Origin: Immersiella caudata
Lineage: Eukaryota; Ascomycota; Sordariomycetes; Sordariales; Lasiosphaeriaceae
Direction: 5' to 3'
Assembly: GCA_030512335.1 (NCBI GenBank)
Contig: JAULSU010000003.1
Span: 434,001 to 498,000 of the forward strand
Length of the DNA: 64,000 nucleotides
Shown one piece after another: positions 53,124 to 63,459 of this stretch. How positions within the stretch are numbered: position 1 is the stretch's first letter; every line of letters begins with the position of its first letter. The notes beneath the pieces are model-generated. The model ran no database searches and was not told where the DNA came from. It was given only the letters and a program-made list of their open reading frames with translations. The translations under genes were made by a program, and so were the position numbers.

Positions 53124-54305
53124 TCAGCACCAGGCGTAATACTCATTCGCCTCCCAGAGAACGTTCCCGACATCCTCACCCCCCTTCCACCGAAGGCTGG
53201 GAATCGAACCGTCCTCCCGCTCATCAAAAACCAGCGCCAGTTTATCACCCCCCTCCCTCCACAGCTCCGTGGCTGCCAAACTAGTCTCCTCTCCCGGCGC
53301 CCACACCAAAACCTTCGGCAACCCCCACTCCTGCGCCTCCTTCAACGCCGCTTGCAACAACCCCTTGACTTCCGCAGCCCCATCCTTCTCCCCCTTCACC
53401 ACCCGCAAGACCTTTAGCTTGTTCTCACGCAAGTCGTGATCCCAATACAGCCAGCTATCCCCAACAGTCGTCCTCGCCCCGCGGGTCTTCACCTCGCGTC
53501 CATCTCTCATGACCCGCGCCACGTACGACGCGCGTGCAAAGTGCCATGACATTTGCGCGTAATCCGGTAGAAAAGCTACATACTTCTTCCCCCCTTCCCC
53601 GTCACGAGCTAACCGCTCCAGTCTGGACTGTAACTGCGCACAGTCACGTGCACATAACTCGGGGACGTCATCGTCCGTTAATAGCGTAACCGGCGCATCT
53701 TGAGCTGCGCTGGTGTTGTCATGCCCAGTCTCAATCTGCATTGTCAACTGCGGGCTGGGGAAAGACGGCCATCCGAGATGTGTGTAGAACGAGCGGCCGA
53801 TGTCGCTGTAGAGAACACCGAACTCGGCGGACAGGGAAGTGTCGACGGCGGATTGGACGAGGCGGAGCATGTGGCTTGCTAGGCCTTGGCCGCGGAAGCG
53901 GGGAGGGGTGAAGACGGAGGCGAGGCCGTACGAGGGGACGGTTGTGATGACTTTGCCGGGGTGGGCGACGAGGGCGCGTTTGGTGAGGACTTCGCAGGCA
54001 GAGAGGATCAAGCTGGGATCGGATTTGTGGTGGAGGATGAAGTAGCGGATTCTGTGAGTGGTGTTAGGACTTGGGTGGATGTGGAGGAGAGGCTAGGGGT
54101 AAAATAATTACCCTCCATTGGCAGATAATGCTGTCTCGGAGAGGGCTTGCTCACGGCCGATGTACTCGTCTAAACTCATGGGCCCTGCCCAGGACGCGCC
54201 GTTGAGTTCCCATGTTAGATTTCTCTGGTGCGGGGTGGCTTCGGTGAGGAGGGTGTCGTCTTTGGTGATGGTGGCTGCTTCGAGGGGTGCTGCGTCGGTA
54301 GACAT
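53124..54305 (-). CDS. LYC1-like N-acetyltransferase (GNAT)
   Basis: A 373-residue protein in two exons: 54305-54112 and 54051-53124 (intron 60 bp, GTAATT donor, TCACAG acceptor; junction codon GG|A). The GNAT acetyl-CoA loop is SVFTPPRFRGQGLASHML (R-x-x-G-x-G/A), followed by GVLYSDIGRSFYTHLGW, the usual GNAT beta5-helix4 region. A long C-terminal extension (VGDSWLYWDHDLRENKLKVLRV, WEANEYYAWC) matches the layout of fungal LYC1-type lysine N-acetyltransferases, which act in lysine catabolism by the N6-acetyl route. Exact substrate is inferred. Cytosolic. The 5' half is C-rich and the 3' half G-rich on the coding strand. Confidence 0.82.
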
Positions 54306-55176
54306 TGTGATTGCTTACGGACTGAAGTAGTGCTTGTTTTTTGTATGTTATTTTTTTGGCGAGGGTTCACCGTCGCCAAGATGGGCTGCGGTTCCGTTGC
54401 GGGGTTTGGGTTTGAGACAGCTGAGATGCGCCTGGGCTGGACGAGCTTGTGGGAGGAGGAGATGCGGGGGAGCACAAAGGTAATTCGCTGAGTACCTTTT
54501 CTCGTTTGCTGGAGTTCGAACTAGCGGCCCCATGCATCGGTTGGTGTACCCTAGGGGGTGGTCAAATCGACACCCCTGTTCAACATGCACCCAACCTTCG
54601 TGAAGCTTGAAGATGGGCAGTGAGGTTGAGCTATTTCAGGCAGTGCCAGTGTCGAATCGAGTAACAGCGGGGTGTTTACTGCCTCAGGTTCCAATTCAGT
54701 TCAAATACCACCCACTACCTTGTCGTCATCACATCTCACGGATTTGGGGTCCGGGTGAAGTGTTCTACTCCTTCAAGGTACAGGAAAGCTCCTGTTCTCA
54801 GTAAGCAAGCAGGAGCCGGAACGACATTCTTGCAGCAGTAGGACCCCAATACATCATTATCACAAAACATTCCGTGTTACCCTCGGCAATTTGGGAATAG
54901 CTTCGGCACTTAGAGTTCTGGTGGTTGGGATCGCTTCCGCCAAGAGGTACGTTGCTGAGTAAGTGGGCAGATCTTCAACTTTGACGATCAGTGATAGGGC
55001 ACAACATCCCTTCCTTCTAGGTAGCCATCTTGGCCGACGGCGTGATTGGTTCTCATCGAGCATGCCATGGCTCTCTACCGCGGTCCCAAGTCATTCTTCA
55101 ACATCCCCCTTCGCCCAAAGGAAGGTCTTGACTTTTCTCAACAGCGCAATCTTGAGCACGCGCGGACTGAACCAAG
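54306..55176. other. Intergenic, divergent promoter region
   Basis: About 870 bp between the acetyltransferase (minus) and the seven-helix protein (plus). No supported gene. Confidence 0.5.
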
Positions 55177-56438
55177 ATGGCCAGCGGCGAAACCCCATCC
55201 AACAGCGGCCCAGCAGCCGCCGCAAGTCTCCCTACACTCTTCTTCGGCGTGTTCCTCGGTGTCTTCGTCTTCGCCCTCTCCAAGATAGTCGGCCAAACCA
55301 CGGCCATCTGGCGCCGCACCAAAAACCTAGCAAATGCCTATCTCGTCATGATCTGGGTCGAGGCTTCGGTCAACCTCATCTTCGCACTGCTCACCTTCCT
55401 CTACATGCCGTTTGACAGGCTCACACCCGGCTTCATACCTGGGACTCTCGCATTATACATAGTCGCAAGTGAGCATTTCAACCGTTTCATCTCACTCAAA
55501 GCTGACCCCGGCAGTAATCCTCTGGGCCATTCAAACTCAACTCCTAACCCAAATCATCATCAACCGCGTCGCCCTCATCATGATGACATCCCAAACCCGA
55601 GTCCGTCTCCTCCGCTGGTCCTTCTTCGGCGTCATCGCATGCATCAACATATCCGTGGGGTACATCCTGATATCAGCAGCGCTAGACGACGCGACTCCAG
55701 CTCAGAAGAGACTCAACTTCATCTTTGAGCACATCCAGAAAAGCTTCTTTCTCGTTGTCGACCTCGGCCTGAATCTTTTCTTCTTGTATCTCGTTCGAAC
55801 CCGCCTCATCGACTTCGGTTTGACGAAATACTGGAGACTGTACAACTTCAACGCGTGGATCGTCACCATTGCAACCTCAATGGACGTGATCCCGCTGGGA
55901 ATGCTCAGCCATTCGAATCCCTTCCTGTCCGTTCCCCCCTTTTCTTCAACTCTCCCATTCCCCCTTTTTCTCTCAGCCCCCCTTTCTACCCTCTAAAACT
56001 AACCTCCCTTCTCATGATCGCAGATACGTTCAATTCACCCCCCTCGGCTACATCATCAAACTCCACATCGAGCTCACCATGGCCGTGCTCATCTCCAAGG
56101 TTGTCAAGTCGCCTAATTTCCCCTCCAACGGCGCGCTATACAGTGGCGTCGTGGAGCAGGAACAGCCTCACGCTCCGGCGCTGTCTTTTCCAGTATCTAC
56201 CATGACCGGTCGAGATCACGCAGGAGGAAAGTTACCAGTGGTATCATCTTTTGCCTTTGGTGGGCGGAATGCGAATCAAGGTCAAGATCCTGAAGCTGGC
56301 GGGAGTGTCAGGGGCAGTGGAACTGCCTCAGAGGGCAGTTCGAGGGACGGGAGTTTGAAGTTGGAGGGGGGAGGAATAGTGAAGACAGTGCAAATGACTG
56401 TGGCGGTTAATCGTAGTGATGGGGGTTTAGGGGGCTGA
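55177..56438 (+). CDS. Seven-helix integral membrane protein
   Basis: A 372-residue protein in three exons: 55177-55468, 55515-55926, 56024-56438. Intron 1 is GTGAGC...GGCAG; intron 2 has an atypical GTCCGT donor and CGCAG acceptor but keeps frame (CT|A) and restores the last helix. Seven hydrophobic segments: LPTLFFGVFLGVFVFALS; LVMIWVEASVNLIFALLTFLY; GTLALYIVAIILWAIQTQLL; WSFFGVIACINISVGYILIS; SFFLVVDLGLNLFFLYLV; AWIVTIATSMDVIPLGML; PLGYIIKLHIELTMAVLI. A short N-terminus and a roughly 100-residue Gly/Ser-rich tail flank them. This is the layout of a common ascomycete family annotated only as integral membrane protein. Receptor-like by topology, ligand unknown. Confidence 0.78.
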
Positions 56439-56629
56439 GGGGAGGAAAGGGAGGAGTTGGGTAAGGCTTCAGGATCTCAGGGGGAGTGCTATGTGGGTTT
56501 CTATGATTGCGAACCTAAAGATCATCCTAGGTTTGGATAAAGGGATTTCCAGGGCAGGGTCACGGCCTGGCAGAGTCTTTTTAAGGAGTAGATGTGATAA
56601 TCACCAGATGCACCCCAAACGAACCTCCT
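56439..56629. other. Convergent 3' region
   Basis: About 190 bp between convergent gene ends. No feature. Confidence 0.6.
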
Positions 56630-57814
56630 TCATCCCAACCTCCTATCCCCACGCAAGATATTAGCCAACCTCGACCGCCAAGACGAGGGAATAAATCTCC
56701 TCGCCAGCAATGAACCAGGACTAGCATCAACACACCTCGTGACCAACATCCCCGTCCCCGAATGACATCCCACATACTCAAAATATTGCTGCTCCGGCTC
56801 CAACACCATGACCTCATGAAACACCCTCAGCGTCACATTATTCCCCAGCTTCCTCGCGTACTGAAAGAACCCCCCAAAGATAGCCAGATGCGTCGGATGC
56901 TCCTTGCACCACTTCTCCAGCGACGCAAGCTCATCAAAGTACGCCAGACCAAAGGTGCGATCGATTCCCTCCGGCTCGGCCGTCTTGGCGTCGACTATTT
57001 CCATGAATCGGCAAGAGTAGCAGCCTACTTCATCGCCGTGATCGCGCAGGAAGTCCATCCCCTTGGTGAGTACAGGGTGCATGGTCTCAAGGTAGAGTTT
57101 TCGTTCCTCTGGTGTGGTATCAAGCCAGTCCTGTCCGGACCGGATGATGGCGAGGTTTTTCCTGCCTGGGATGACGACTCTCCCGGTAGCGACAGCCCCG
57201 CTGGGAGAAGCTTTGTATTCCTCTGGTGGGGCCTTTTCCCCAGCAAGCTCGTCGGTTTGGGAGAGGGGAATGCGGTCGCGCATGCTGCCCCAGTATCCGT
57301 GCTCCTGAACGGCTTCGCTCATGCACCGGCCCATGTGGGCTGAGCCCTCGCGGGCGGTGTCGGTGTTGAAGAGGGTTTCGAAACGGTTCATGGTCGGAAA
57401 GAAAACCTCGAGGAACCACCCGTTGGTGCCGTCGGGGCGGAGAGCTTGCCACCAGGTGTTGAATCCGGACTGGTCGGCCCACGACTCGTAGGCTGCTTTG
57501 CTGGGCCAGTATGCCAGTGCAGAGAGGTTGTAGAAGCCCTTGTTGTCCATCACGGAGGCCCATTCGAAGAATGAGGGAAGTGTGGTGCTGGAAGCAGAGG
57601 TTAGGAATGCGGAGAGGGTTGAGCGCGAGGTTTCGGAGGCAGGGTCGGAGGCGGTTTTGTGCTGGGCGCCGATGATGGCCATGACGAGTTGGGATACATT
57701 CTCGGGGAAGCGGATGCTGAAGCTTGGGTAAGGGGGTTGGAAGTCGGGATTCGGGAGGCGAGCCGGTTGAGTGCGAGGGCACTTCAGATGCTCTGCAATG
57801 GAGGAGGCTGACAT
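56630..57814 (-). CDS. Heme-containing aldoxime dehydratase (phenylacetaldoxime dehydratase family)
   Basis: A 394-residue protein in a single exon. Aldoxime dehydratases (EC 4.99.1.5/4.99.1.7 class) use ferrous heme to remove water from R-CH=NOH and give the nitrile. Family blocks are present: FFEWASVMDNKGFYNLSALAYW (in parts), WFLEVFFPTMNRFETLF, EHGYWGSMRDRIP, HGDEVGCYSCRFM and HPTHLAIFGGFFQYARKLG. By position, His309 in the last block is the best candidate for the axial heme ligand and His333 (RVFHEVMVL) for the catalytic histidine. Arg179/181 and Ser226 would be the other conserved polar residues. These assignments are by analogy. There is no signal peptide. It lies 686 bp downstream of a nitrilase gene on the same strand, which fits an aldoxime-nitrile-acid pathway. 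Confidence 0.88.
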   Translation of the reverse strand: MSASSIAEHLKCPRTQPARLPNPDFQPPYPSFSIRFPENVSQLVMAIIGAQHKTASDPASETSRSTLSAFLTSASSTTLPSFFEWASVMDNKGFYNLSALAYWPSKAAYESWADQSGFNTWWQALRPDGTNGWFLEVFFPTMNRFETLFNTDTAREGSAHMGRCMSEAVQEHGYWGSMRDRIPLSQTDELAGEKAPPEEYKASPSGAVATGRVVIPGRKNLAIIRSGQDWLDTTPEERKLYLETMHPVLTKGMDFLRDHGDEVGCYSCRFMEIVDAKTAEPEGIDRTFGLAYFDELASLEKWCKEHPTHLAIFGGFFQYARKLGNNVTLRVFHEVMVLEPEQQYFEYVGCHSGTGMLVTRCVDASPGSLLARRFIPSSWRSRLANILRGDRRLG

Positions 57815-58500
57815 TTTGAAGCTATTCCAGATATCGGTCCTCGGCTGGTGGCGGTAGTGTGAGGAGAAGAGTACCTACACGCTGTCCTTTGCCAGGCGCG
57901 AAGCCAGAGGGATGTTATCCACGAGCGTTGGAGCCGTCGGAACGAGAAATGGGCGCCCTCAGGGTCTCTCTTCCCTTCTGACCCGAGTTTGCGCGAGACC
58001 CCAACCATTCTTCTCACTGCTGCCCGATTATCTCGCCCCGATGGTATTAGCGTGAGCACAATGTGCAGAAAATGCTGTTTCTTTGACGTTGCCGAGAATG
58101 CCGCGTGTCTTAGGCTCCCGCGTATGGCCACAATCATATGCCGGGAAACGAGCAGAGCCTCACTCTTATTCACTTTCATCCACTTGAATGTGGTGCGGTG
58201 TCACAGAAAGCGCCACCACGTTGTTGACCTCCAAGTCGAATGGTTGCTACCCCGCTCTTGCTGCATGAAGATATCCTTCGAAACAACGTGTTTGGTCCTG
58301 GGACGCAAATCTGCACTTTGCGTTTGGCGCCCACTTGGCAGTGTGTTGAGAAAAAGGCACTTTCGGGGCTGAGATGCGGAGTTTCGGGTCAGGAATGACG
58401 TATCGGATTGGTGCTTCCTGGTTGTGATATGAAATGGAAAAAGTGGCGTGAAATCGGACGGGACATGGCCAGCAAATTCGTCCCTTGTCAGGCTCCCCTC
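57815..58500. other. Intergenic between nitrilase and aldoxime dehydratase
   Basis: About 690 bp: 3' region of the nitrilase gene plus promoter of the dehydratase gene. Too long for a shared transcript to be assumed. No gene recognised. Confidence 0.55.
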
Positions 58501-59577
58501 TTACCGCTCTTTCCCAACATTGACCCCCTCAGCCGAACCAACCCCAACAACAACCTCCTTCTGCCTCTTGTCAACGCCCAGCCACAACAAATCAGGCCGA
58601 CTATAGTGCCCAACAACATCCAAGAAACCCCTAGTCGCCACCGTCCTGCCCAAGTCAAGATCCGCATAAACAATCCCCTCACTCAACCCCGTCCCATCCC
58701 CAATCGGCGTCGTCAGGCGTCGCCCATCTGGCCCAATGACGCAACTATGACCACCCCCCGGCAGCCGACAAACAATCCCCTCCTGCGTCTTGAGCGTCTC
58801 AATGCTCCCCTGGCTACACACCGCCGTCGCGTGCAGGACATACGCAGCGCTTTCAATAGCGTAGGTCTGCGACAGGTTCTGACACCCCTCAACCGACATG
58901 CTCCACAGTCCTGGGTCCTCGACACCTGTTGACGGTGCAAGCGGCGGCCACATGGCAACGTGGATGGTCTCCCCCTGCGAAATGGTGTGATACTTGAGCA
59001 GCGGCTGCGTGTGCTCCCAGCAAGCGAGGGCTCCAACTTTGATCTTTCCGTGCTCAGGCCCAAAGTCGATCTCGGCCACGTTGTTTAGGTCTCCACCAGA
59101 GCCATCACCGAAGATTGTCCGTTCCATGTGCGTTGGCTTGAGCTTGCGACGGTGGGTGAGGAGTTCGCCCTGCGGAGAGATGATGGCTTGGGCGATGTAG
59201 ACGCTGTCGGTGGGGCTACGTTCAGAGAAGCCCAAGACGACGGCGATTGTGTGTTCCCTAGCGGCGGACTTGAGGAGGTCCATTTCGGGGGAGTTGATCG
59301 AGAGGGAGTTGCATGTGTATCGTGTTTGCATCTCGACGTCAACTGGGCGCGCCCTGTAATGGTAGTGTTAGGGAAAGACTGCGATGAGGGTTGAGAATGA
59401 AGAGGCTTACCAAATCCATGCGGGATAGCCAGGAAGCCAACATTCCGAGAAGGCGACGAGCTTCGCGCCGCCTTTGGCGGCTTCGGCGATGATATCACAC
59501 GCTTTTTTGACAGATGCGGCGAGTTCAAGGTAGACAGGCTCTGCCTGAACAGCAGCAACTCGGATGGGGGAAGCCAT
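58501..59577 (-). CDS. Nitrilase
   Basis: A 339-residue protein in two exons: 59577-59411 and 59353-58501 (57-bp intron, GTAAGC donor, TACAG acceptor; junction codon TG|G). Nitrilases hydrolyse nitriles to carboxylic acid and ammonia through a Glu-Lys-Cys triad. Here these are Glu45 (FSECWLPGYP), Lys126 (HRRKLKPTHMER) and Cys167 (ALACWEHTQPLL). GGGHSCVIGPDGR and PDLLWLGVD also fit fungal nitrilases of aromatic/arylaliphatic type. The frame is open upstream to an ATG at 59682, which would add an Arg/Lys-rich 35-residue leader (possible mitochondrial signal). I chose 59577 because MASPIRVAAVQAEP is the family N-terminus. It pairs with the aldoxime dehydratase next to it. Confidence 0.92.
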
Positions 59578-60195
59578 TGTCGGCGGGCTTTCGCTCGGCT
59601 CACTTGCCTCTTTCGAGGTCTTTTTGCGCTGCAAGGCAGAGCGCAGGCGGGAAACTGGGATTCGCAACGAAGCCGGCTTCATTTCATTTTTGGGGCGAGA
59701 GCGCTAAATAAAACGGAAAGGACAAACCCCATGTGCTTGAGGCACCAAAGCTTTTGTACCGCGGAAAGCGCGGCCTGGCAGATGCACAGAGAGATGGAAC
59801 TGATGCAGACACGGCAGGTGCGTTAATACGGCTCTGTCGCATCTTCAGACGCCACCTCTGCATCCCCAGAGGCCTCTTTGCATTTGTGCACGCCTCTTTA
59901 CTTCATCAACAGCCCGTCCCAGCCAACCCATCGACTGTTTCCAAAGAGAAAACGCTACGCGGGCTGCTGGTTCTACCGCCTGTGGGGACGCTGCTCCTCG
60001 ACCTCCCCACTAGGCAACCAACAAAAGACGCCACGCATCCCTCGGAAGTGAGGAAGGCGCATTCTCACATGGCATAATTTGCCAGCTGGAATTCCAGACC
60101 CACCTCTCAAATCTTCGTCCTCTTATCTTTGATGGCTCGCCGTAGTTATGTTTCTGACAAAGGCCTGCACACTCTCCTTTGTCATCCAAGTACGC
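59578..60195. other. Intergenic, no supported gene
   Basis: About 600 bp upstream of the nitrilase gene. The plus-strand frame 59733-60077 has no motif. Confidence 0.5.
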
Positions 60196-60733
60196 TTAAA
60201 AAAACTCAGGCGAAAGGTACTTTGTCGTCAATTGGCCCGTGACAGTATCCACCTCCTGGAACGAGCACGCCTGTTTCATCACAGGGCGCGAGAACCTGCC
60301 GCCTACATTCCTCCACGATTTGCTGATGCCATTGAGCAACACCCGGGCAATGACCGTCTCTGGTTCCAGGAGATTATCAAGTGGACCAGGCTGGTCTAGG
60401 CTTGGCGGGGTCACTGGCGTTGATGTCAGCCCCACAATTCAGAGCATATTCCATGAGCGGAATATTGTCGATACATATGAGCGGCCCATGCTAGGCCGCT
60501 GCATCCTCCAAAGCAAGTGTCGAGTTTGGCGTCGAACTTTCACAGGGCCTCCCTGATAATGTTGTACATTCGCTTGCTGGTGAGAATGAACTGGCATAGT
60601 GCATAATCCGCTACCTCACGACGAGCCACGTTTTGGAGTTTCTGTAGGGTTTGGAAGGCCACGCATCTTCGTACAAGGACTCGGCGATGTGAAGTATCAA
60701 TTCATTGGGTAGTTGGACCAATGGTCGCGCCAT
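60196..60733 (-). pseudogene. F-box/ankyrin-repeat pseudogene
   Basis: An ATG at 60733 opens MARPLVQLPNELILHIAESL, the start of an F-box. The next coding-like segments are in other frames: VARREVADYALCQFILTSKR followed by MYNIIREAL and an in-frame TGA; then NIPLMEYALNCGADINASD, an ankyrin repeat end, closed by TGA; then ETVIARVLLNGISKSWRN. At least three frame changes and two stops break it. The order F-box then ankyrin repeats matches a large fungal family. Only the N-terminal part and one or two repeats remain. Confidence 0.6.
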
Positions 60734-61490
60734 GGTGGTCGGTTTGAGTGTCGAGCGGCCCCGGACGGAGACTCTGTGACGGGGCGGAAAAGGCGTCCTC
60801 GAGACGGACAGCGTCCGCTATGGGTTCTGCTTGCTCTCTGGGTCGAAATAAAGGCTAGTTGGGTGTCCGGGAAGACGTAGGTTGCCTCCGGCCGAGGGCG
60901 TGGGGTAGGTGGAGAGCGTAAACCTCGTTCTCCTAGCACGGAAGGGTTCCTTGAGTTGAGGCTGGCGGGAAGTCTGCAGATTGGCGACTGCAAAGTGCCT
61001 GATGTGTCGATTGAGCTGTCGTTTTCAGGCTGCAGATGGCTGGTCGTATTCTTGAGAGCGAGCGAGTGGAAACGATGATGTCATGAAGTTCTCTGAAGGA
61101 GAGCGAGGGAAAGGCGATGGTTGAGCGAGGAAGGACAGCACGTCCGGTAGGAGGGGGAAGATCTTTCAAATTTGGGAGACCGCCAATAAGGTTGGAATGA
61201 CAGCGGAAGGAGTTGGGCTAAACGCCTCACCTTGCAAACCCAAAATCCGATTTGGTGGGCGACTGGGCTGCGGCGCACTCTGGCTGTCTCTACACTGACC
61301 CGAAAGCTGAAAGTTGAAGCATGCGTCACAGGACCTGGAAACGTGTAGGAGAACCTCCGGGTAGGGAAGTCAGCCATCTGCAGAAACGAAGCTTGGAAAC
61401 ATCAACAGTGGATGCATAACTGAACAAGTTTATTTGTTGCAGACGCAAGGCTGACCATCGAACAATGCTATGGCTAAACCTATGCTTTCT
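60734..61490. other. Intergenic, no supported gene
   Basis: About 760 bp between the F-box/ankyrin pseudogene and the 3' end of PUS1. Frames on the minus strand lack motifs. Confidence 0.5.
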
Positions 61491-63459
61491 TCATGTGCCA
61501 ATCTCCACAACGCCATCGGCTTCGTCACCAAGCTCTGTCTCGAGCGCCTTCGGCACCCTCTCCCCGGTGCGGTTGGTGCGTTCGCGAGATGCCTCCAATC
61601 CTCCAGCGGTGACCCAGAGGAAGTAATCTGTCCGATAGTTATCGACCTGGTTGAAGAAGAGGTGGAATCTGAATCAAGATGTTAGTCAGTCACTCGGGTC
61701 AAACGGGACGTCAACTTACGAGTTCTCCTTCTCCTCAACCTCAAACATCCGCTTGTAGATGTACTGGTCCTTGAACTGCCGGATGTTGTCCTCGTACTGC
61801 GCAAAGTCGATGGGATCCTTCCCACAGCTGACTGCCTTCTTGCTGGCCTCGGCGAAGACGGGCCGCTCCAGCATCAGGCCCAGGCCAGGCGCCTTGGGGA
61901 TGCTGATCCGTCTCTGCTCGTAGCTCTGTGGAATCAGATCCAGCGGGGCGCCAGAGCGAACGACCATGACGGCCATGGCAATCATCTTCCTGATTTGGTG
62001 CATCATGAAGCTCTGCCCATGGATCTTGATCGAGATCCACTCTGTGTCGCCGATATGAATGGGCGTGGCCTCCGCCTGGAAGGATTTGATGTGGCGCTTC
62101 GCGGAGGGGTCGGTTGCAGACTTGAGGATCGTGTAGTTGTGGAAGTTGTGAGTCCCGATGTACAGGCCAAGAGCCTTTTGCAGCTTCTCGATGCGGGTCG
62201 AAGTGATGCGATATCTCCTCTTGGCCGCAACGTATGCTGTCTTGACCTCCTTGACAGCGAGCTCGACAGGCGTCAACACCTTTGCGGGCTTGGTCGTCGC
62301 AGTCTCGGCAGCGGTGCTTGAAGACGGGGCGTCCGCCATCGCTTCGTCGGCGTCGGCGCCCGTAGCGGCCGTCGCTTGCTGTGTCAATTCGGCCTCGGAA
62401 GCTGTGGGCTCGACGAAAGCCTCCTTTTGGGCTTGCTCGGTCTCTGAAACTTGGGCAGCGCTGGACGTGCTTGTTGCTGCATGTGCGCTTGGTTGGGGGT
62501 CATCCTCTAGAATTTGATCGACCGACTCGAGTAGGAGCTTCTCAACGTGCATCCTCACGGATGGTTCCAGCTTATCCAGGATGGGCTTGATATCGTTCTT
62601 CTCCACCTCTTCCCAGAAGCCCTTGACGTCGTCCAGGCGCGACTGGTATTCCTCGTAGACCCCCTTCTCGATCGCGGAGCTGGTGATCTGCTTTCCGAGG
62701 AAGCTCTGCGGCTGCGGTGGCAGAAGCGAATAACTCGGCATTAAGTACTCGTACCATCTTGAATCGCAACCCTGGTAGGCGCTGAAGCTGCCGGGCGTGC
62801 GATGGATTCCCCACACCCGTATTTGATCGGGCAGATATGAGTTGATCTTCTCGACAATGTCGTCGTCTTCGATAATGAGCTTCAGCGACAGGACATTGCC
62901 AGCGGCGTGGACGCCCTTGTCGGTTCGCGCGCACCGAACCATGCCGGACTTCTTCGGGTCGTCGGCGTTCGCCTTGGAGATGGCGCCCGCTTTGACAAAG
63001 GCCGCGAAGAGGTCGCCCTCAATTGTCTTTTGCGAGTGGTTGATCTGAAGGCCATGGTAACCCGTTCCAGAGTAGCCAAAAAGAACAGCAACCTTGCGCT
63101 TGGGACGGCGCTCTTCGGATGCGATCTCCTCGGGTGAGAAGTCAATGCTCATGAAGCTGTTGCCGTTGTTCGTTCCGTCGATCACCTTGCGCCGCTTCGC
63201 AGTTCGCTGCTCGTGGACCTGATCGCGCTTCGAGGAAAAACGCTCACTAGTAGCGGCTCTCTCTGGTCAGAGTCGGCATTGGGCACCCCAAGATTGGTCA
63301 ATGGGTGGGAAGAACTTACCGGTTACCAGCAGAACCTCCTCCTCGGCGACCCTTGCTGTCGAAGCGCGCCTTTCCGCCGCGGCCGCCTCTGCCTCTTCCT
63401 CGAGCATCTCTCTCATCAGGGCGCGCGCCGCTGGATGCGGATTCGGGTTGGTCGGCCAT
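61491..63459 (-). CDS. PUS1: tRNA pseudouridine synthase PUS1 (TruA family)
   Basis: A 614-residue protein in three exons: 63459-63320, 63246-61720, 61668-61491. It converts uridines in tRNA (and some other RNAs) to pseudouridine in the nucleus. The Arg/Gly-rich N-terminus (RGRGRGGRGGKARF) and a KRDQ...AKRRK stretch may bind RNA or act as nuclear signal. The TruA core: VAVLFGYSGTGYHGLQIN, then VRCARTDKGVHAAGNVLSL with catalytic Asp at about 156, SRWYEYLMPSY, GTHNFHNYT and GQSFMMHQIRKMIAMAV. A low-complexity Ala/Glu/Thr/Ser insertion (about residues 290-370) separates the two halves. For intron 1 I used the TAG acceptor at 63247 because it lies a normal distance after a CTGACC branch site; nearer AG sites exist. 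Exon 3 gives a typical C-terminal LWVTAGGLEASRERTNRTG. Confidence 0.93.

Noticed and set aside
54500..54600. Possible tRNA-like sequence with a TTCGAAC loop on the minus strand
   Set aside because: The flanking bases do not form a T stem or acceptor stem.
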